Source of the DNA: Bacteroidota bacterium
GTDB lineage: Bacteria; Bacteroidota; Bacteroidia; Palsa-948
DNA length: 49,557 nt
Reading direction: 5' to 3'
Assembly: GCA_003164895.1 (NCBI GenBank)
Contig: PLUL01000040.1
Location: forward strand, 1-49,557
In this document: positions 18,985 through 27,706 of the stretch, in pieces
Position numbering within the stretch: the stretch's first letter is position 1
Layout: the number at the start of each line of letters is the position of its first letter
Translations under genes and position numbers: made by a program
Notes under the pieces: model-generated
Seen by the model: the letters and a program-made list of their open reading frames with translations, nothing else
What the model was told of the DNA's origin: nothing
Database searches by the model: none

Positions 18985-21585
18985 TTACAACTTTCCCGCC
19001 ACCACGCAGGTTTTTTTGTATTTCTTAACTTTTCCTTTAGTATCAAATGCTTCAAACCAAACAATGTAAATCCCAATGTGAGCTTTTTCTTTTTCATCGG
19101 TAATGCCATCCCAAAAAAATGTTCCGGATGAGGCAAGCAGTTCGTTGCGCACCAATGTTTTTGTCAGTCTTCCGCGCGAGTCGTAAATATTTACATCGCC
19201 CACCATGCCGGGCGTGTCAAAAGAATAATTAATGCTGAGCACATCGTTGTAGCCGTCATTGTCGGGAGAAAAAACTTCGGGAGAAACCGTTACTTCTGTT
19301 CCTTCTTCACCATTGGTGTACTGCGAATTTTTATAAGCAGGCGTTGCACCGCCCACACTTTCAGCAGCGGAATGCCAGTTGCTTGCATCTTGCGTGGGAT
19401 GGTCGTAGTTAATTCGCTCCAAAGAAATTCCTTTTGTATCGGTAAGCAAAGGCAAATGCCAGGAAGAATAGTAATGCAGTTTGTCAATCACAGTTTGCGA
19501 AGTGTTTACAAGCAGCACATAATCGCTGTCGTTATTCAGCGATGGAGTGGAAGGCATATCAATAAATCCTTCCGCGTTCGGAGTGTTGTACTGCGATTTA
19601 ATCGCGCTGCCATCGGTACTCAGAATAATATATTTCTGCGGAAGAATTAAATATCCACCCGGAGCAACCTGATTTATATAATTCAGATTTCCAAAATTAT
19701 CCTGTGAGCAGAAATAAATTTCCGTCAGGTCAATTACTTTTTCCGAGCGATTATAAATTTCAATCCACTCCACGCCATTTACTTTCGGGTCAAACATTAC
19801 TTCGTTGATGACAATATCATTTGCTGAAGCGGGCTGAGCAATTGCAAACTGTCCGGTGTTGCCCGATGCGATTAAATTTCCTGCGCAATCTTTCGCACCA
19901 CTCACAGTTACAGTATAAATTATTCCTGAAGTAATCGGAGAGTTTAACGTGAGCAACACACTTGTGTAATCTGGTCCAACAGGATCTGCAAGAATAGGAT
20001 TCCCTATTCCGTTATCAATTGTATAAGAAGAAATGTTCATCAGAGTTGTGCTGTCCATATATTCATCAAAAAAAAGCTGAACGATTGTTGGAGAAATCAC
20101 AGCGGTATGAGAAATTTTTGGCGGAATGTTATCGGGATTAGAACCGCAAACAGAATTTTTTCTTCCCGGAGTTCCACCTGAATTATTTGCCGATGCTTTC
20201 CAGTTTGCTTTCCCTGAACAGGAACCGTTCGCATCAATTTGTTCCAACGACCAGCCGCCATTTTGTTTTATCGGGTCGTTGTACCAGGTAGCATTGTATG
20301 AAACCGAATTAATAATATTTTCCAGATCATTGCGAAGAATAAGATTGTCTCCTGTATTTGACAATGTATAAACAGAAGTGAAAAGCCCGATGGTTGGTCC
20401 ATACGATTGAAATAAATTCGCTGCTGAATCTTTGCAAAGAATTAAAAAACTATCAGGCAAAAGAATAATGTTTGGAAATATTTTTATGGTTGAGCTGGTG
20501 GAGAAAGTCCAATTATTCAAATTAACCGGATAATGAGTGCGGTTAAATAATTCCACATACTCATAATCAGGAAGCCCGACCACCGGATCTGGATCTGCCA
20601 TGATTTCGTTTATCACCACATCGTTTGCCGCAGGAGAAAAATAAAAAAATGTTTTTGTAGCATTTAACGTGTTGTTCCCTGCGAGATCCTGAACACCCGT
20701 TGCTGTGAGCGTGTAATATTGTTTGCTCACAAAATTATTGCCTAAGGTAAGATGTACAAGCTCGGGATTAATTGTATCCTGAACAGCAGCAGAGGCAAAA
20801 CCAATTCCGTTGTTCACAGAATAATTCGCAATCGTTTGCGCAGAAATTGTACTCAGCGCTTCGCTGAAATATGCATCCAGCTGATTGTGAGAAATTATTT
20901 TCACCGAATCAAGAGAAGCAGGAGTAACATCCGGTGGAGCATAAATATAAAAATCATCAAAGAAAAATTGTGTTGCATTGGTGGTTGTGTATTTGCAAAA
21001 CACGCCAAAGAAATTTGTATTGGAAAAAGTATTATCCGTTCCGCTTGCTTCCTGAGAATAATTTGTTCCGCCAGTCGGGTCAACAAATAGTTTCCACAAA
21101 CCAAAATTATCTCTCGTAACTTTTACGCGGAGGGAAAATGCATTCGCGATATTTGTTGTTCCGCGACAAACCGAAAAGGAAGTAGAACCCGATTGCAAAA
21201 ATAATTCCACCTGATCATTCGAACCATTTTCTCCGAACTGCAAATAGTAACCATTAAGAGTTCCAGAAATATTTTGTTGATTGGAAACCAAATACACACG
21301 TGCATAATTGCTGGATGATGGAGAAAAATTCAGATGAATCCCAAAACTCCATTCGCAATTATTCAGAGGCTGAGTATTCGTCAACGCAAGATAACTCGCA
21401 CCTGTTCCCGATGAATTCAGTTGCAACTGATGATTTGCATTCACAATAAAATCTGTGTCGTTACCGTTCCACGCAGGATTGGATGTAAAATTTCCATCCG
21501 AGAAATCATCCGTTATTTGTGAAAAAGCAAAAGTGGAAAACAGAACAAGAACGAATGAGAGATAATATGTAATTTTCAACCTCAT
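18985..21585 (-). CDS. Exported protein with two lamin-tail domains and a C-terminal FlgD-Ig/CHU_C-like domain
   Basis: This is a predicted secreted or surface protein of 866 residues. I chose the ATG at 21585 because it gives a clean signal peptide (MRLKITYYLSFVLVLFSTFAFSQ region). The longer frame to 21651 would overlap the divergent gene's start. After a LamG-like beta-sandwich (about 25-215) come Ig-like repeats (SVKIISHNQLDAYFSEAL; TAVISPTIVQLFFDEYMD) alternating with two lamin-tail domains (NDVVINEIMADPDP; NDIVINEVMFDPKVNGVEW). The C-terminal 90 residues (SPEVFSPDNDGYNDVLSI ... FFWDG ... GIYIVWFEAF) are of the gliding-motility-associated/FlgD-Ig type used as a T9SS signal. No enzymatic motif is seen; an adhesive or structural role is inferred. 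Confidence 0.82.
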   Translation of the reverse strand: MRLKITYYLSFVLVLFSTFAFSQITDDFSDGNFTSNPAWNGNDTDFIVNANHQLQLNSSGTGASYLALTNTQPLNNCEWSFGIHLNFSPSSSNYARVYLVSNQQNISGTLNGYYLQFGENGSNDQVELFLQSGSTSFSVCRGTTNIANAFSLRVKVTRDNFGLWKLFVDPTGGTNYSQEASGTDNTFSNTNFFGVFCKYTTTNATQFFFDDFYIYAPPDVTPASLDSVKIISHNQLDAYFSEALSTISAQTIANYSVNNGIGFASAAVQDTINPELVHLTLGNNFVSKQYYTLTATGVQDLAGNNTLNATKTFFYFSPAANDVVINEIMADPDPVVGLPDYEYVELFNRTHYPVNLNNWTFSTSSTIKIFPNIILLPDSFLILCKDSAANLFQSYGPTIGLFTSVYTLSNTGDNLILRNDLENIINSVSYNATWYNDPIKQNGGWSLEQIDANGSCSGKANWKASANNSGGTPGRKNSVCGSNPDNIPPKISHTAVISPTIVQLFFDEYMDSTTLMNISSYTIDNGIGNPILADPVGPDYTSVLLTLNSPITSGIIYTVTVSGAKDCAGNLIASGNTGQFAIAQPASANDIVINEVMFDPKVNGVEWIEIYNRSEKVIDLTEIYFCSQDNFGNLNYINQVAPGGYLILPQKYIILSTDGSAIKSQYNTPNAEGFIDMPSTPSLNNDSDYVLLVNTSQTVIDKLHYYSSWHLPLLTDTKGISLERINYDHPTQDASNWHSAAESVGGATPAYKNSQYTNGEEGTEVTVSPEVFSPDNDGYNDVLSINYSFDTPGMVGDVNIYDSRGRLTKTLVRNELLASSGTFFWDGITDEKEKAHIGIYIVWFEAFDTKGKVKKYKKTCVVAGKL

Positions 21586-21604
21586 TTTTAGAAAGCCGAA
21601 ATTA

Positions 21605-24199
21605 ATGGATTGCAATAAAACAGGTTTGTTTTTTTTAATGATTCTCCTCATGTTTTCTTCTTGGATGAAAGGCGCTGTTGTCTCCGGAAAAATTACAGAT
21701 GAAACAAATCAGCCGCTTCCATTCGTGAGTGTTTACCTTCAGGGAACAACGCAAGGTGTTACATCAAACAAAGAAGGAAATTATTCCATTGATCTTCCGG
21801 TTGGAAATCACGATCTGGTTTTTCAGTTCATCGGATATAAAAAACATGTAGAAATTGTTCATATTGAATCTGCCGAACAAAAAATTATTCTGAATGTAAA
21901 AATGGAACCGCAGCCCTATGAAATTGCAGAAGTAACGGTGAATGCCAATGCCGAAGATCCCGCCTACGAAGTAATGCGCAAAGCGATCAAGATGCGGAAA
22001 TATTATTTGAATCAGGTTCAGTCTTATTCCTGCGATGTGTATATAAAAGGAGTTCAGCGTGTAACGAGTTATCCGAAAAAATTTATGGGCTTTGATGTGA
22101 ATGCCGAAGGTGACATTGATCCCAAGACCGGAATTTTTTATCTATCGGAATCTGTTTCAAAATTTTCTTTCATGCAGCCGGACAAAATTCACGAAGTGAT
22201 GATTTCCTCGAAGGTAAGTGGCAACAGCAAAGCATTTAGCTTCAACCGAACATCCGATTTGCTTTTGAATTTTTACGACAACATTGTAAATATTTTGGTG
22301 ATCAGCAAGCGCGGATTTGTTTCTCCGCTCGCGGAAGGCGCGATGTTTTATTACAAATATCATTTAGCCGGAACTTTTTATGAGAACGGAAAAGCGATAA
22401 ATAAAATTCAGGTTATTCCCAAGCGGGAGAACGATCCGGTTTTTCGGGGATACATTTACATCACCGATAATACTTGGCGAATTCACAGCACCGACCTGTA
22501 TCTTGTGAAAGATGCGGGTATGCAGTTTCTCGATACGCTTCGCATCAATCAGGTTCATCTTCCTGTACAAAACGCCAGCGCATCTTCGGCTGATGATATT
22601 TGGATGTTGTTCTCCAACAAGCTCAGTTTCAGTTTTTCTATTTTAAGTTTCAAAGGAAGCGGAATGTATCTGAGCATTCATTCCAAGTACAATGTGAAGC
22701 AGGATTTTTCGGTGACGAATCCGTTGCCGCAACCCATCGCAACACAAACGGTTGCTCCAATTCCGGCAAAAGTTGTGATGAAGCAGAAAAAGAAAGAAAA
22801 AAAGGAAGAGAAAAAACTTTTCTCGCCTGAAATAATGAAGGTGAATGATGATGCGAATAAAAAAGATTCTGTTTATTGGGAAACGATTCGTCCCGTGCAG
22901 CTTACTTCGGAAGAGACGCGCGACTACAAAAAGAAAGACAGCATTCAGGTGATTCACGAATCGAAAATATTTAAAGATTCGATAGATAAAAAAACCAACA
23001 AGTTTAAGCCAATGAATCTGCTGCTTGGATATTCTTACGACCAGCGTTATAAAAAGCGAACCATTTCTTTTTCTCCGTTGATACAAAACTTTCAGTTCAA
23101 TACGGTGCAGGGGTTGGTTTTGGCAGAAGAAGTGGAGGTGGAAAAAAAATATGAATCAGAAAAAAGTTTACGCACAAGCGTTTCAGCAGACTACGGTTTT
23201 TCTGATAAGCAATTAGGTCTTGTCGGGAAATTGCGCTATGAATATGATCCGAAAAAATTTGCAAACATCGGCATTGAGGGTGGAAGACAAGCGGTTCAGT
23301 TCAACGAAAATAATCCTATTTCTCCGCTTGTAAATTCAATTTATACGCTGGTGGAAAAAGAAAATTACGAAAAACTTTATCAGAAAACTTATGTCGAAGT
23401 TTTTCATAATTCCGAATTGACGAACGGTTTGTATCTGAGAACTTCGCTTCAATATGCCGACCGCGACCCGCTGATGAACAACACGAATTATACTTTCTTC
23501 CCAGATAAATTTCAAAACAAAACTTTTACTTCCAACGATCCGCTTCACCCCGCGCAAGACAGCGTGGGATCTTTTTCGCGAAATCAAACGCTGGAGTTCA
23601 GAGCAAACCTCCGCATTCGCTTCGCGCAGAAATATGTTACACGACCGGATGAAAAATGGGTGTACGGCTCCAAATATCCAACCTTGCGTATCGAATACCG
23701 GAAAGGAATAAATAATTTGCTCGGCTCAAATGTGGATTATGATTTTCTGAAGTTTAGCATAAGCGACAAAATAAAAATGGGATTGCTCGGTCGCGCCAGT
23801 TATCTTATTTCGGCAGGAACTTTTTTGAACACAAACAAAATGCAGTTCATGGATTACTACCATTTTTCGGGCAATCAAACTATTTTTTCCAATTTTGCTT
23901 TTTCGGATTTTCAACTGCTGAATTATTATGCGTACAGCACCAACGCAAGTTTTATCGAAGCGCATTACGAGCACGACTTCGGCGGATTCATCCTGAATAA
24001 ATTCCCGTTGCTGAGAAAATTAAAAGTGAACGAACTGGCAGGCGTTCATTATTTATATGCCGAAAAGCTGCCGAATTATTTTGAAGTGTTTGTGGGAATT
24101 GAAAAACTCCGCATGGCGCGATTTGATTTTGTAACTTCTTTCACCGACAAAGGAAGACAAGCGGTTGGTTTCAGATTGGGATTGGAGATTGGGCGGTAG
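21605..24199 (+). CDS. DUF5686/carboxypeptidase-regulatory-like outer-membrane protein
   Basis: This is a predicted outer-membrane protein of 864 residues. A signal peptide (about 1-23, ending in MKGA) leads into a CarboxypepD_reg-like beta-sandwich (about 24-110; VVSGKITDETNQPLPFVSVY, GNYSIDLPVGNHDLVFQFIGY), then a long beta-rich region that matches my memory of the DUF5686 family. A Lys/Glu-rich linker (about 395-415) is followed by a barrel-like C-terminal half. It resembles the plug-plus-barrel layout of TonB-linked proteins, but no TonB box or full TonB-receptor plug is visible. It is divergent, by 19 nt, from the lamin-tail gene, so the two may share regulation. Confidence 0.75.
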   Translation: MDCNKTGLFFLMILLMFSSWMKGAVVSGKITDETNQPLPFVSVYLQGTTQGVTSNKEGNYSIDLPVGNHDLVFQFIGYKKHVEIVHIESAEQKIILNVKMEPQPYEIAEVTVNANAEDPAYEVMRKAIKMRKYYLNQVQSYSCDVYIKGVQRVTSYPKKFMGFDVNAEGDIDPKTGIFYLSESVSKFSFMQPDKIHEVMISSKVSGNSKAFSFNRTSDLLLNFYDNIVNILVISKRGFVSPLAEGAMFYYKYHLAGTFYENGKAINKIQVIPKRENDPVFRGYIYITDNTWRIHSTDLYLVKDAGMQFLDTLRINQVHLPVQNASASSADDIWMLFSNKLSFSFSILSFKGSGMYLSIHSKYNVKQDFSVTNPLPQPIATQTVAPIPAKVVMKQKKKEKKEEKKLFSPEIMKVNDDANKKDSVYWETIRPVQLTSEETRDYKKKDSIQVIHESKIFKDSIDKKTNKFKPMNLLLGYSYDQRYKKRTISFSPLIQNFQFNTVQGLVLAEEVEVEKKYESEKSLRTSVSADYGFSDKQLGLVGKLRYEYDPKKFANIGIEGGRQAVQFNENNPISPLVNSIYTLVEKENYEKLYQKTYVEVFHNSELTNGLYLRTSLQYADRDPLMNNTNYTFFPDKFQNKTFTSNDPLHPAQDSVGSFSRNQTLEFRANLRIRFAQKYVTRPDEKWVYGSKYPTLRIEYRKGINNLLGSNVDYDFLKFSISDKIKMGLLGRASYLISAGTFLNTNKMQFMDYYHFSGNQTIFSNFAFSDFQLLNYYAYSTNASFIEAHYEHDFGGFILNKFPLLRKLKVNELAGVHYLYAEKLPNYFEVFVGIEKLRMARFDFVTSFTDKGRQAVGFRLGLEIGR

Positions 24200-24224
24200 A
24201 AATATATTCACTAAATTCTTTTCC

Positions 24225-24938
24225 TTACATGTCAAAATTAATTATCAGTGGTGAGTGATCACTATGTGTTGTCCACTCTTTGTACGACCCGATTTCTACA
24301 CTTTGCAATTTGTTGTAAATATCGTTTGATGCAAAACAATAATCAATATGATAGGATTTCTTTTTGTTACGTTGCAGAAAAAAAGTCGGATGTTTTTCTT
24401 TTCCTTGTTCTATTTCAAAAAACCTATGATAAACACTATAAATATTTTTGTCTTCCAATTTTGAAACAACATCGGAGTGATTACCAACTCTGTCTTTGTA
24501 ATCCCAAATTTTATTGCTATTGAAGTCACCAATTAATATTGTAGAATCGCCCAACAAATTCTCATAATGATTAATGGCAAGCCAAATTTGACCAATGTAT
24601 CTTGTATCGCGGTTTATTTTATTGTTCATTGCCCAAATCGCAAACAAAGTAAAGGTTCGACCACGACCAGTTACACGAAAAGGCAAAATGTATCTAAATT
24701 CAGGATTAAAAATTTCTAATAACTCGAACGAATAATCTGAGTATGAAAATATTCCAATGCCTTTATGAATATTATCTCCATACCAAAAAATATTTGTTGG
24801 TTGTTGAGTAGTGGAACTAAAAACCAATTTGTCTTTCCTCTCGCATTCCTGAACTAGTAGAATGTCTGGTCGGTGTGTTAAAATAGCATCAGCTTTTTTT
24901 CTAAATGCACCTTGACAATTCCATGTTATTAGTTTCAT
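24225..24938 (-). CDS. Endonuclease/exonuclease/phosphatase-fold protein
   Basis: The 237-residue product is a member of the EEP metal-dependent phosphoesterase superfamily (DNase I, ExoIII, inositol phosphatases). Hallmark motifs are present in order: TWNCQG (N7), VQECE (metal-binding E31), LIGDFNSN (D and N of the active site, mid-protein) and the closing THSDHSPLI (D227, H228). There is no signal peptide, so it is probably cytoplasmic. It is smaller than ExoIII and lacks features that would fix its substrate, so DNA, RNA or a phospho-lipid head group all remain possible. It stands convergent with the DUF5686-like gene and 22 nt after the sulfhydrylase gene on the same strand. Confidence 0.85.
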   Translation of the reverse strand: MKLITWNCQGAFRKKADAILTHRPDILLVQECERKDKLVFSSTTQQPTNIFWYGDNIHKGIGIFSYSDYSFELLEIFNPEFRYILPFRVTGRGRTFTLFAIWAMNNKINRDTRYIGQIWLAINHYENLLGDSTILIGDFNSNKIWDYKDRVGNHSDVVSKLEDKNIYSVYHRFFEIEQGKEKHPTFFLQRNKKKSYHIDYCFASNDIYNKLQSVEIGSYKEWTTHSDHSPLIINFDM

Positions 24939-24960
24939 TTTTATCTGTCGGCAAAAATCA

Positions 24961-26133
24961 TCACTTCGATTTCCTCAATGCCTGCTCCACATCTCCAATA
25001 ATATCATCAATATGTTCCAGCCCAACTGAAATACGGATGGAGCCGGATGTAATTCCAACCGCTTTTCTTTCTTCTTCCGAAAGTTTTGAATGCGTGGAAG
25101 AGGCGGGATGCGTGGCAATTGTTTTCACATCACCCAAGTTTGCAGAAATAGAAATCATCTCCATCGCATCCATAAATTTTTTCGCGCGCTCGTATCCGCC
25201 TTTCACAATGAACGTAACCACTCCGCCACCGGCTCTCATTTGTTTTTTTGCAATGGCATGTTGCGGATGAGAAGCAAGAAAAGGATATTTCACCGATTCA
25301 ATTTCTTTGTTCTTGCTCAACCATTCGGCAAACGCCAGCGCGTTCTCCGAATGTTTTTCCATTCTCACCGCCAGCGTTTCCAAACTTTTTGAAAGCACCC
25401 ATGCGTTGAAAGGAGAAAGCGCAGGACCGGTATTTCGGCAGAAGAGATAAATTTCTTTTATCATTTCTTTTTTTCCGGCAACGACACCGCCCATCACGCG
25501 ACCTTGTCCGTCAATAAATTTTGTAGCGGAGTGTACTACCAGATCCGCTCCGTATTTTATCGGCTCCTGCAAGTATGGTGTGGCAAAACAATTATCCACA
25601 TTGAAAATCAATTTATGCTTCTTCGCAATCTTGCCGACAATTTCCAGATCGATCATATCCAATCCTGGATTGGAAGGAGTTTCCAGAAAAATCATTTTTG
25701 TATTCTTGCGAATGTGTTTTTCAATTTCTTTTGGTTTGCCCATCTCGAAATAAGAATGTTCAATTCCCCACTTGGGTAAATATTTTGAAATCAACGTGTG
25801 CGTACTTCCGAAAATTTCCCGCGCGGAAAGAATATGATCTCCTGTTTTTAAAAATGTCATAAAGCTTGCGAATACAGCAGCCATTCCGGTGGCGGTAGCA
25901 AATGCGGCTTCGGCTCCCTCAAGCAAAGCGATTTTATCTTCAAACTCTTTTACGCTTGGATTTGAAAAACGGCTGTAAATATTTGCTTCAATCTCATCTG
26001 AGAAAGCAGCACGCATGTGTTCTGCATCATCAAACGTGAAACTGGAAGTGAGATGGAGCGGAGAAGAATGTTCTTTCTCTTGCGTTTGCCTCATGCGGGT
26101 GCGCACGGCAATGGTTTCAAATTTCTTTTTCAT
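24961..26133 (-). CDS. metZ: O-acyl-homoserine sulfhydrylase / cystathionine gamma-synthase family PLP enzyme
   Basis: This 390-residue enzyme belongs to the Cys/Met-metabolism PLP family. It probably converts activated homoserine plus sulfide to homocysteine. The PLP-binding lysine is K205 in HSATKFIDGQGRVMGG; the cofactor-stacking and aspartate region is FNVDNCFATPYLQ (D180); the phosphate-binding segment is ATGMAAV. The C-terminus with SIRISVGLEHIDDIIGD is typical. With metX (homoserine O-acetyltransferase) encoded on the facing strand, an O-acetylhomoserine substrate is most likely, though O-succinylhomoserine sulfhydrylase (MetZ) annotation is common for this subgroup. Its start overlaps the OsmC stop by 17 nt, implying coupled translation. 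Confidence 0.85.
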   Translation of the reverse strand: MKKKFETIAVRTRMRQTQEKEHSSPLHLTSSFTFDDAEHMRAAFSDEIEANIYSRFSNPSVKEFEDKIALLEGAEAAFATATGMAAVFASFMTFLKTGDHILSAREIFGSTHTLISKYLPKWGIEHSYFEMGKPKEIEKHIRKNTKMIFLETPSNPGLDMIDLEIVGKIAKKHKLIFNVDNCFATPYLQEPIKYGADLVVHSATKFIDGQGRVMGGVVAGKKEMIKEIYLFCRNTGPALSPFNAWVLSKSLETLAVRMEKHSENALAFAEWLSKNKEIESVKYPFLASHPQHAIAKKQMRAGGGVVTFIVKGGYERAKKFMDAMEMISISANLGDVKTIATHPASSTHSKLSEEERKAVGITSGSIRISVGLEHIDDIIGDVEQALRKSK

Positions 26134-26548
26134 TCAAAAATATTTTATAAATGATTTTTGCTCCGGCAAGTCGCAATGTTTTTTCTACTGAACAATATTT
26201 TTCCATAGATAGTTTTACTGCACGTTTTGCTTTTTCGGGTTCAATAGTTCCTTTCAGTTGAAAACGAACTTTAATATCGGTAAAAATCTTTGCGGCATCT
26301 TTTAAATCTTCCTGTTCTCCTTCCACTTCAATTTCGAAGTCATCTATCGGTTGTCGTTGTTTTTTCAGAATGCTCACCACGTCAATCGCGCTGCATCCTG
26401 CCAAAGCCATCAGCAACATTTGTGTTGGACGAACGCCTTGATTTCTGCCACCAATTTTCTCAGCCGCATCCATTTGTACGGTTCTTCCATCTTCGTTCTT
26501 TCCCTCAAAATGAAAGGCATCGTCAACCCGTTTAACATTTATTTTCAT
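26117..26548 (-). CDS. OsmC-family peroxiredoxin-like protein
   Basis: OsmC/Ohr proteins reduce organic hydroperoxides with a pair of cysteines. The 143-residue product has the OsmC alpha/beta layout, with the first reactive Cys in MALAGCSAIDVV (about 52) and the second in MEKYCSVEKTL (about 118). It overlaps the sulfhydrylase start by 17 nt and is the first gene of that two-gene operon. The link suggests a role in sulfur or thiol chemistry, or protection of the pathway from oxidants; this is inference. A TACCTTTG -7 element lies 21 nt upstream of its ATG. Confidence 0.88.
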   Translation of the reverse strand: MKINVKRVDDAFHFEGKNEDGRTVQMDAAEKIGGRNQGVRPTQMLLMALAGCSAIDVVSILKKQRQPIDDFEIEVEGEQEDLKDAAKIFTDIKVRFQLKGTIEPEKAKRAVKLSMEKYCSVEKTLRLAGAKIIYKIFLNEKEI

Positions 26549-26568
26549 AGTCGTTTTCTTAAAACAAT

Positions 26569-26601
26569 CAAAGGTAGATAAAGATTTATATTTGCAGACA
26601 A
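26569..26601 (-). promoter_or_regulatory. Candidate osmC-metZ promoter (TTG-N22-TACCTTTG, minus strand)
   Basis: On the minus strand TTG (26599-26601) is followed after 22 nt by TACCTTTG (26569-26576), which matches TAnnTTTG, 20 nt before the osmC ATG. It overlaps the candidate metX -7 element on the other strand, so the two directions might compete for polymerase. Confidence 0.4.
26587..26594 (+). promoter_or_regulatory. Candidate -7 element TATATTTG for metX
   Basis: TATATTTG matches TAnnTTTG and lies 52 nt before the metX ATG. The region between it and the start contains the dispersed word GATTCACACGGATTT. Confidence 0.4.
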
Positions 26602-26646
26602 TTAGGATGCAAATGGATTAATACTGATTCACACGGATTTATTTCA

Positions 26647-27654
26647 ATGAAAGTTTTAAAATATAATCAGCAGCTTATTCTTGAATCAGGAGAAATACTT
26701 CTAGAATTAGAAATTGCTTATCATACTTATGGAGAACTTAACAAGAAAAAAAACAATGTAATCTGGATCTGCCACGCGCTTACAGCAAGTTCGGATGCTG
26801 CGGATTGGTGGAACGGATTAGTTGGCGAAGGAAAAATATTTGATACGAAAAAGTATTTTATCGTATGTGCAAATATTCTTGGTTCATGCTATGGAAGTTC
26901 TGGACCGTTGAGTTTAAATCCAAAAACAGGAAAAAAATATTACAGTTCATTCCCGCAGATCACAATTCGTGATATGGTGAATGCGCATATTCTTCTGCGA
27001 AAACATCTCGGCATAGAAAAGATATTCATTGGAGTCGGTGGAAGTATGGGCGCATATCAGACTTTAGAATGGACAGTGATGGAACCTCAACTATTTGAGC
27101 GAACAATTTTAATGAACACAAGCGCAAAAGAATCTGCCTGGGGAATTGCCATTCATACCGCTCAGCGTTTAGCGATTGAAGCAGATACAACCTGGAAAAA
27201 TAATTCGGATGATGTAGGAGCAAAAGGTTTGAAAGCCGCGCGCGCAATCGGCATGCTCACTTATCGCAATTATGAAATGTTTGCCGAGCAACAAACGGAT
27301 GAAGAGGATAACAAATTGGATGATTATAAATCATCTTTCTACATTCATCATCAGGGAGATAAATTGGTGAAACGTTTTAATGCTTTTTCCTACTGGCTTT
27401 TAACAAAAGCAATGGATTCGCACAATTTAGCACGAGGCAGAAAAAAAACTGAAGTTGTTTTGAAATCTATAAAAACAAAATCTTTAGTCATCGGAATTTC
27501 AAGCGACCGGCTTTGTCCGAATGCAGAACAGAAATTTCTTGCGAAACATCTTTCCAGTGCAACGCTGAAAATCATCGACTCACCGTTTGGTCATGATGGT
27601 TTTTTAACGGAGTGGGAAAAAATGACGAAGGCGATTTCAAAATGGATTAAATAA
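26647..27654 (+). CDS. metX: Homoserine O-acetyltransferase MetX
   Basis: MetX acetylates homoserine with acetyl-CoA, the first committed step to methionine. The 335-residue alpha/beta-hydrolase protein has the nucleophile elbow GGSMGA (S133), catalytic D287 in SSDRLCP and H316 in FGHDGF, and the early CHALTASSDAADWW and NILGSCYGSSGP motifs of the MetX family. It is a little shorter than some MetX proteins but complete. It is divergent from the OsmC-sulfhydrylase pair, which supplies the next step, so the locus encodes the two enzymes from homoserine to homocysteine. A bidirectional terminator overlaps its stop codon. Confidence 0.9.
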   Translation: MKVLKYNQQLILESGEILLELEIAYHTYGELNKKKNNVIWICHALTASSDAADWWNGLVGEGKIFDTKKYFIVCANILGSCYGSSGPLSLNPKTGKKYYSSFPQITIRDMVNAHILLRKHLGIEKIFIGVGGSMGAYQTLEWTVMEPQLFERTILMNTSAKESAWGIAIHTAQRLAIEADTTWKNNSDDVGAKGLKAARAIGMLTYRNYEMFAEQQTDEEDNKLDDYKSSFYIHHQGDKLVKRFNAFSYWLLTKAMDSHNLARGRKKTEVVLKSIKTKSLVIGISSDRLCPNAEQKFLAKHLSSATLKIIDSPFGHDGFLTEWEKMTKAISKWIK

Positions 27655-27685
27655 AAAGGGCTCACAAAATTTGTAAGCCCTTTTT
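27653..27685. terminator. Bidirectional terminator between metX and the giant T9SS cargo gene
   Basis: AAAAAGGGCT and AGCCCTTTTT form a perfect 10-nt stem, with ACAAA/TTTGT pairing inside around one mismatch. Flanking A and T runs give U-tracts in both directions, so it can end both converging transcripts. Confidence 0.85.
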
Positions 27686-27706
27686 AAAATCAATATTGAA
27701 AGTAAT

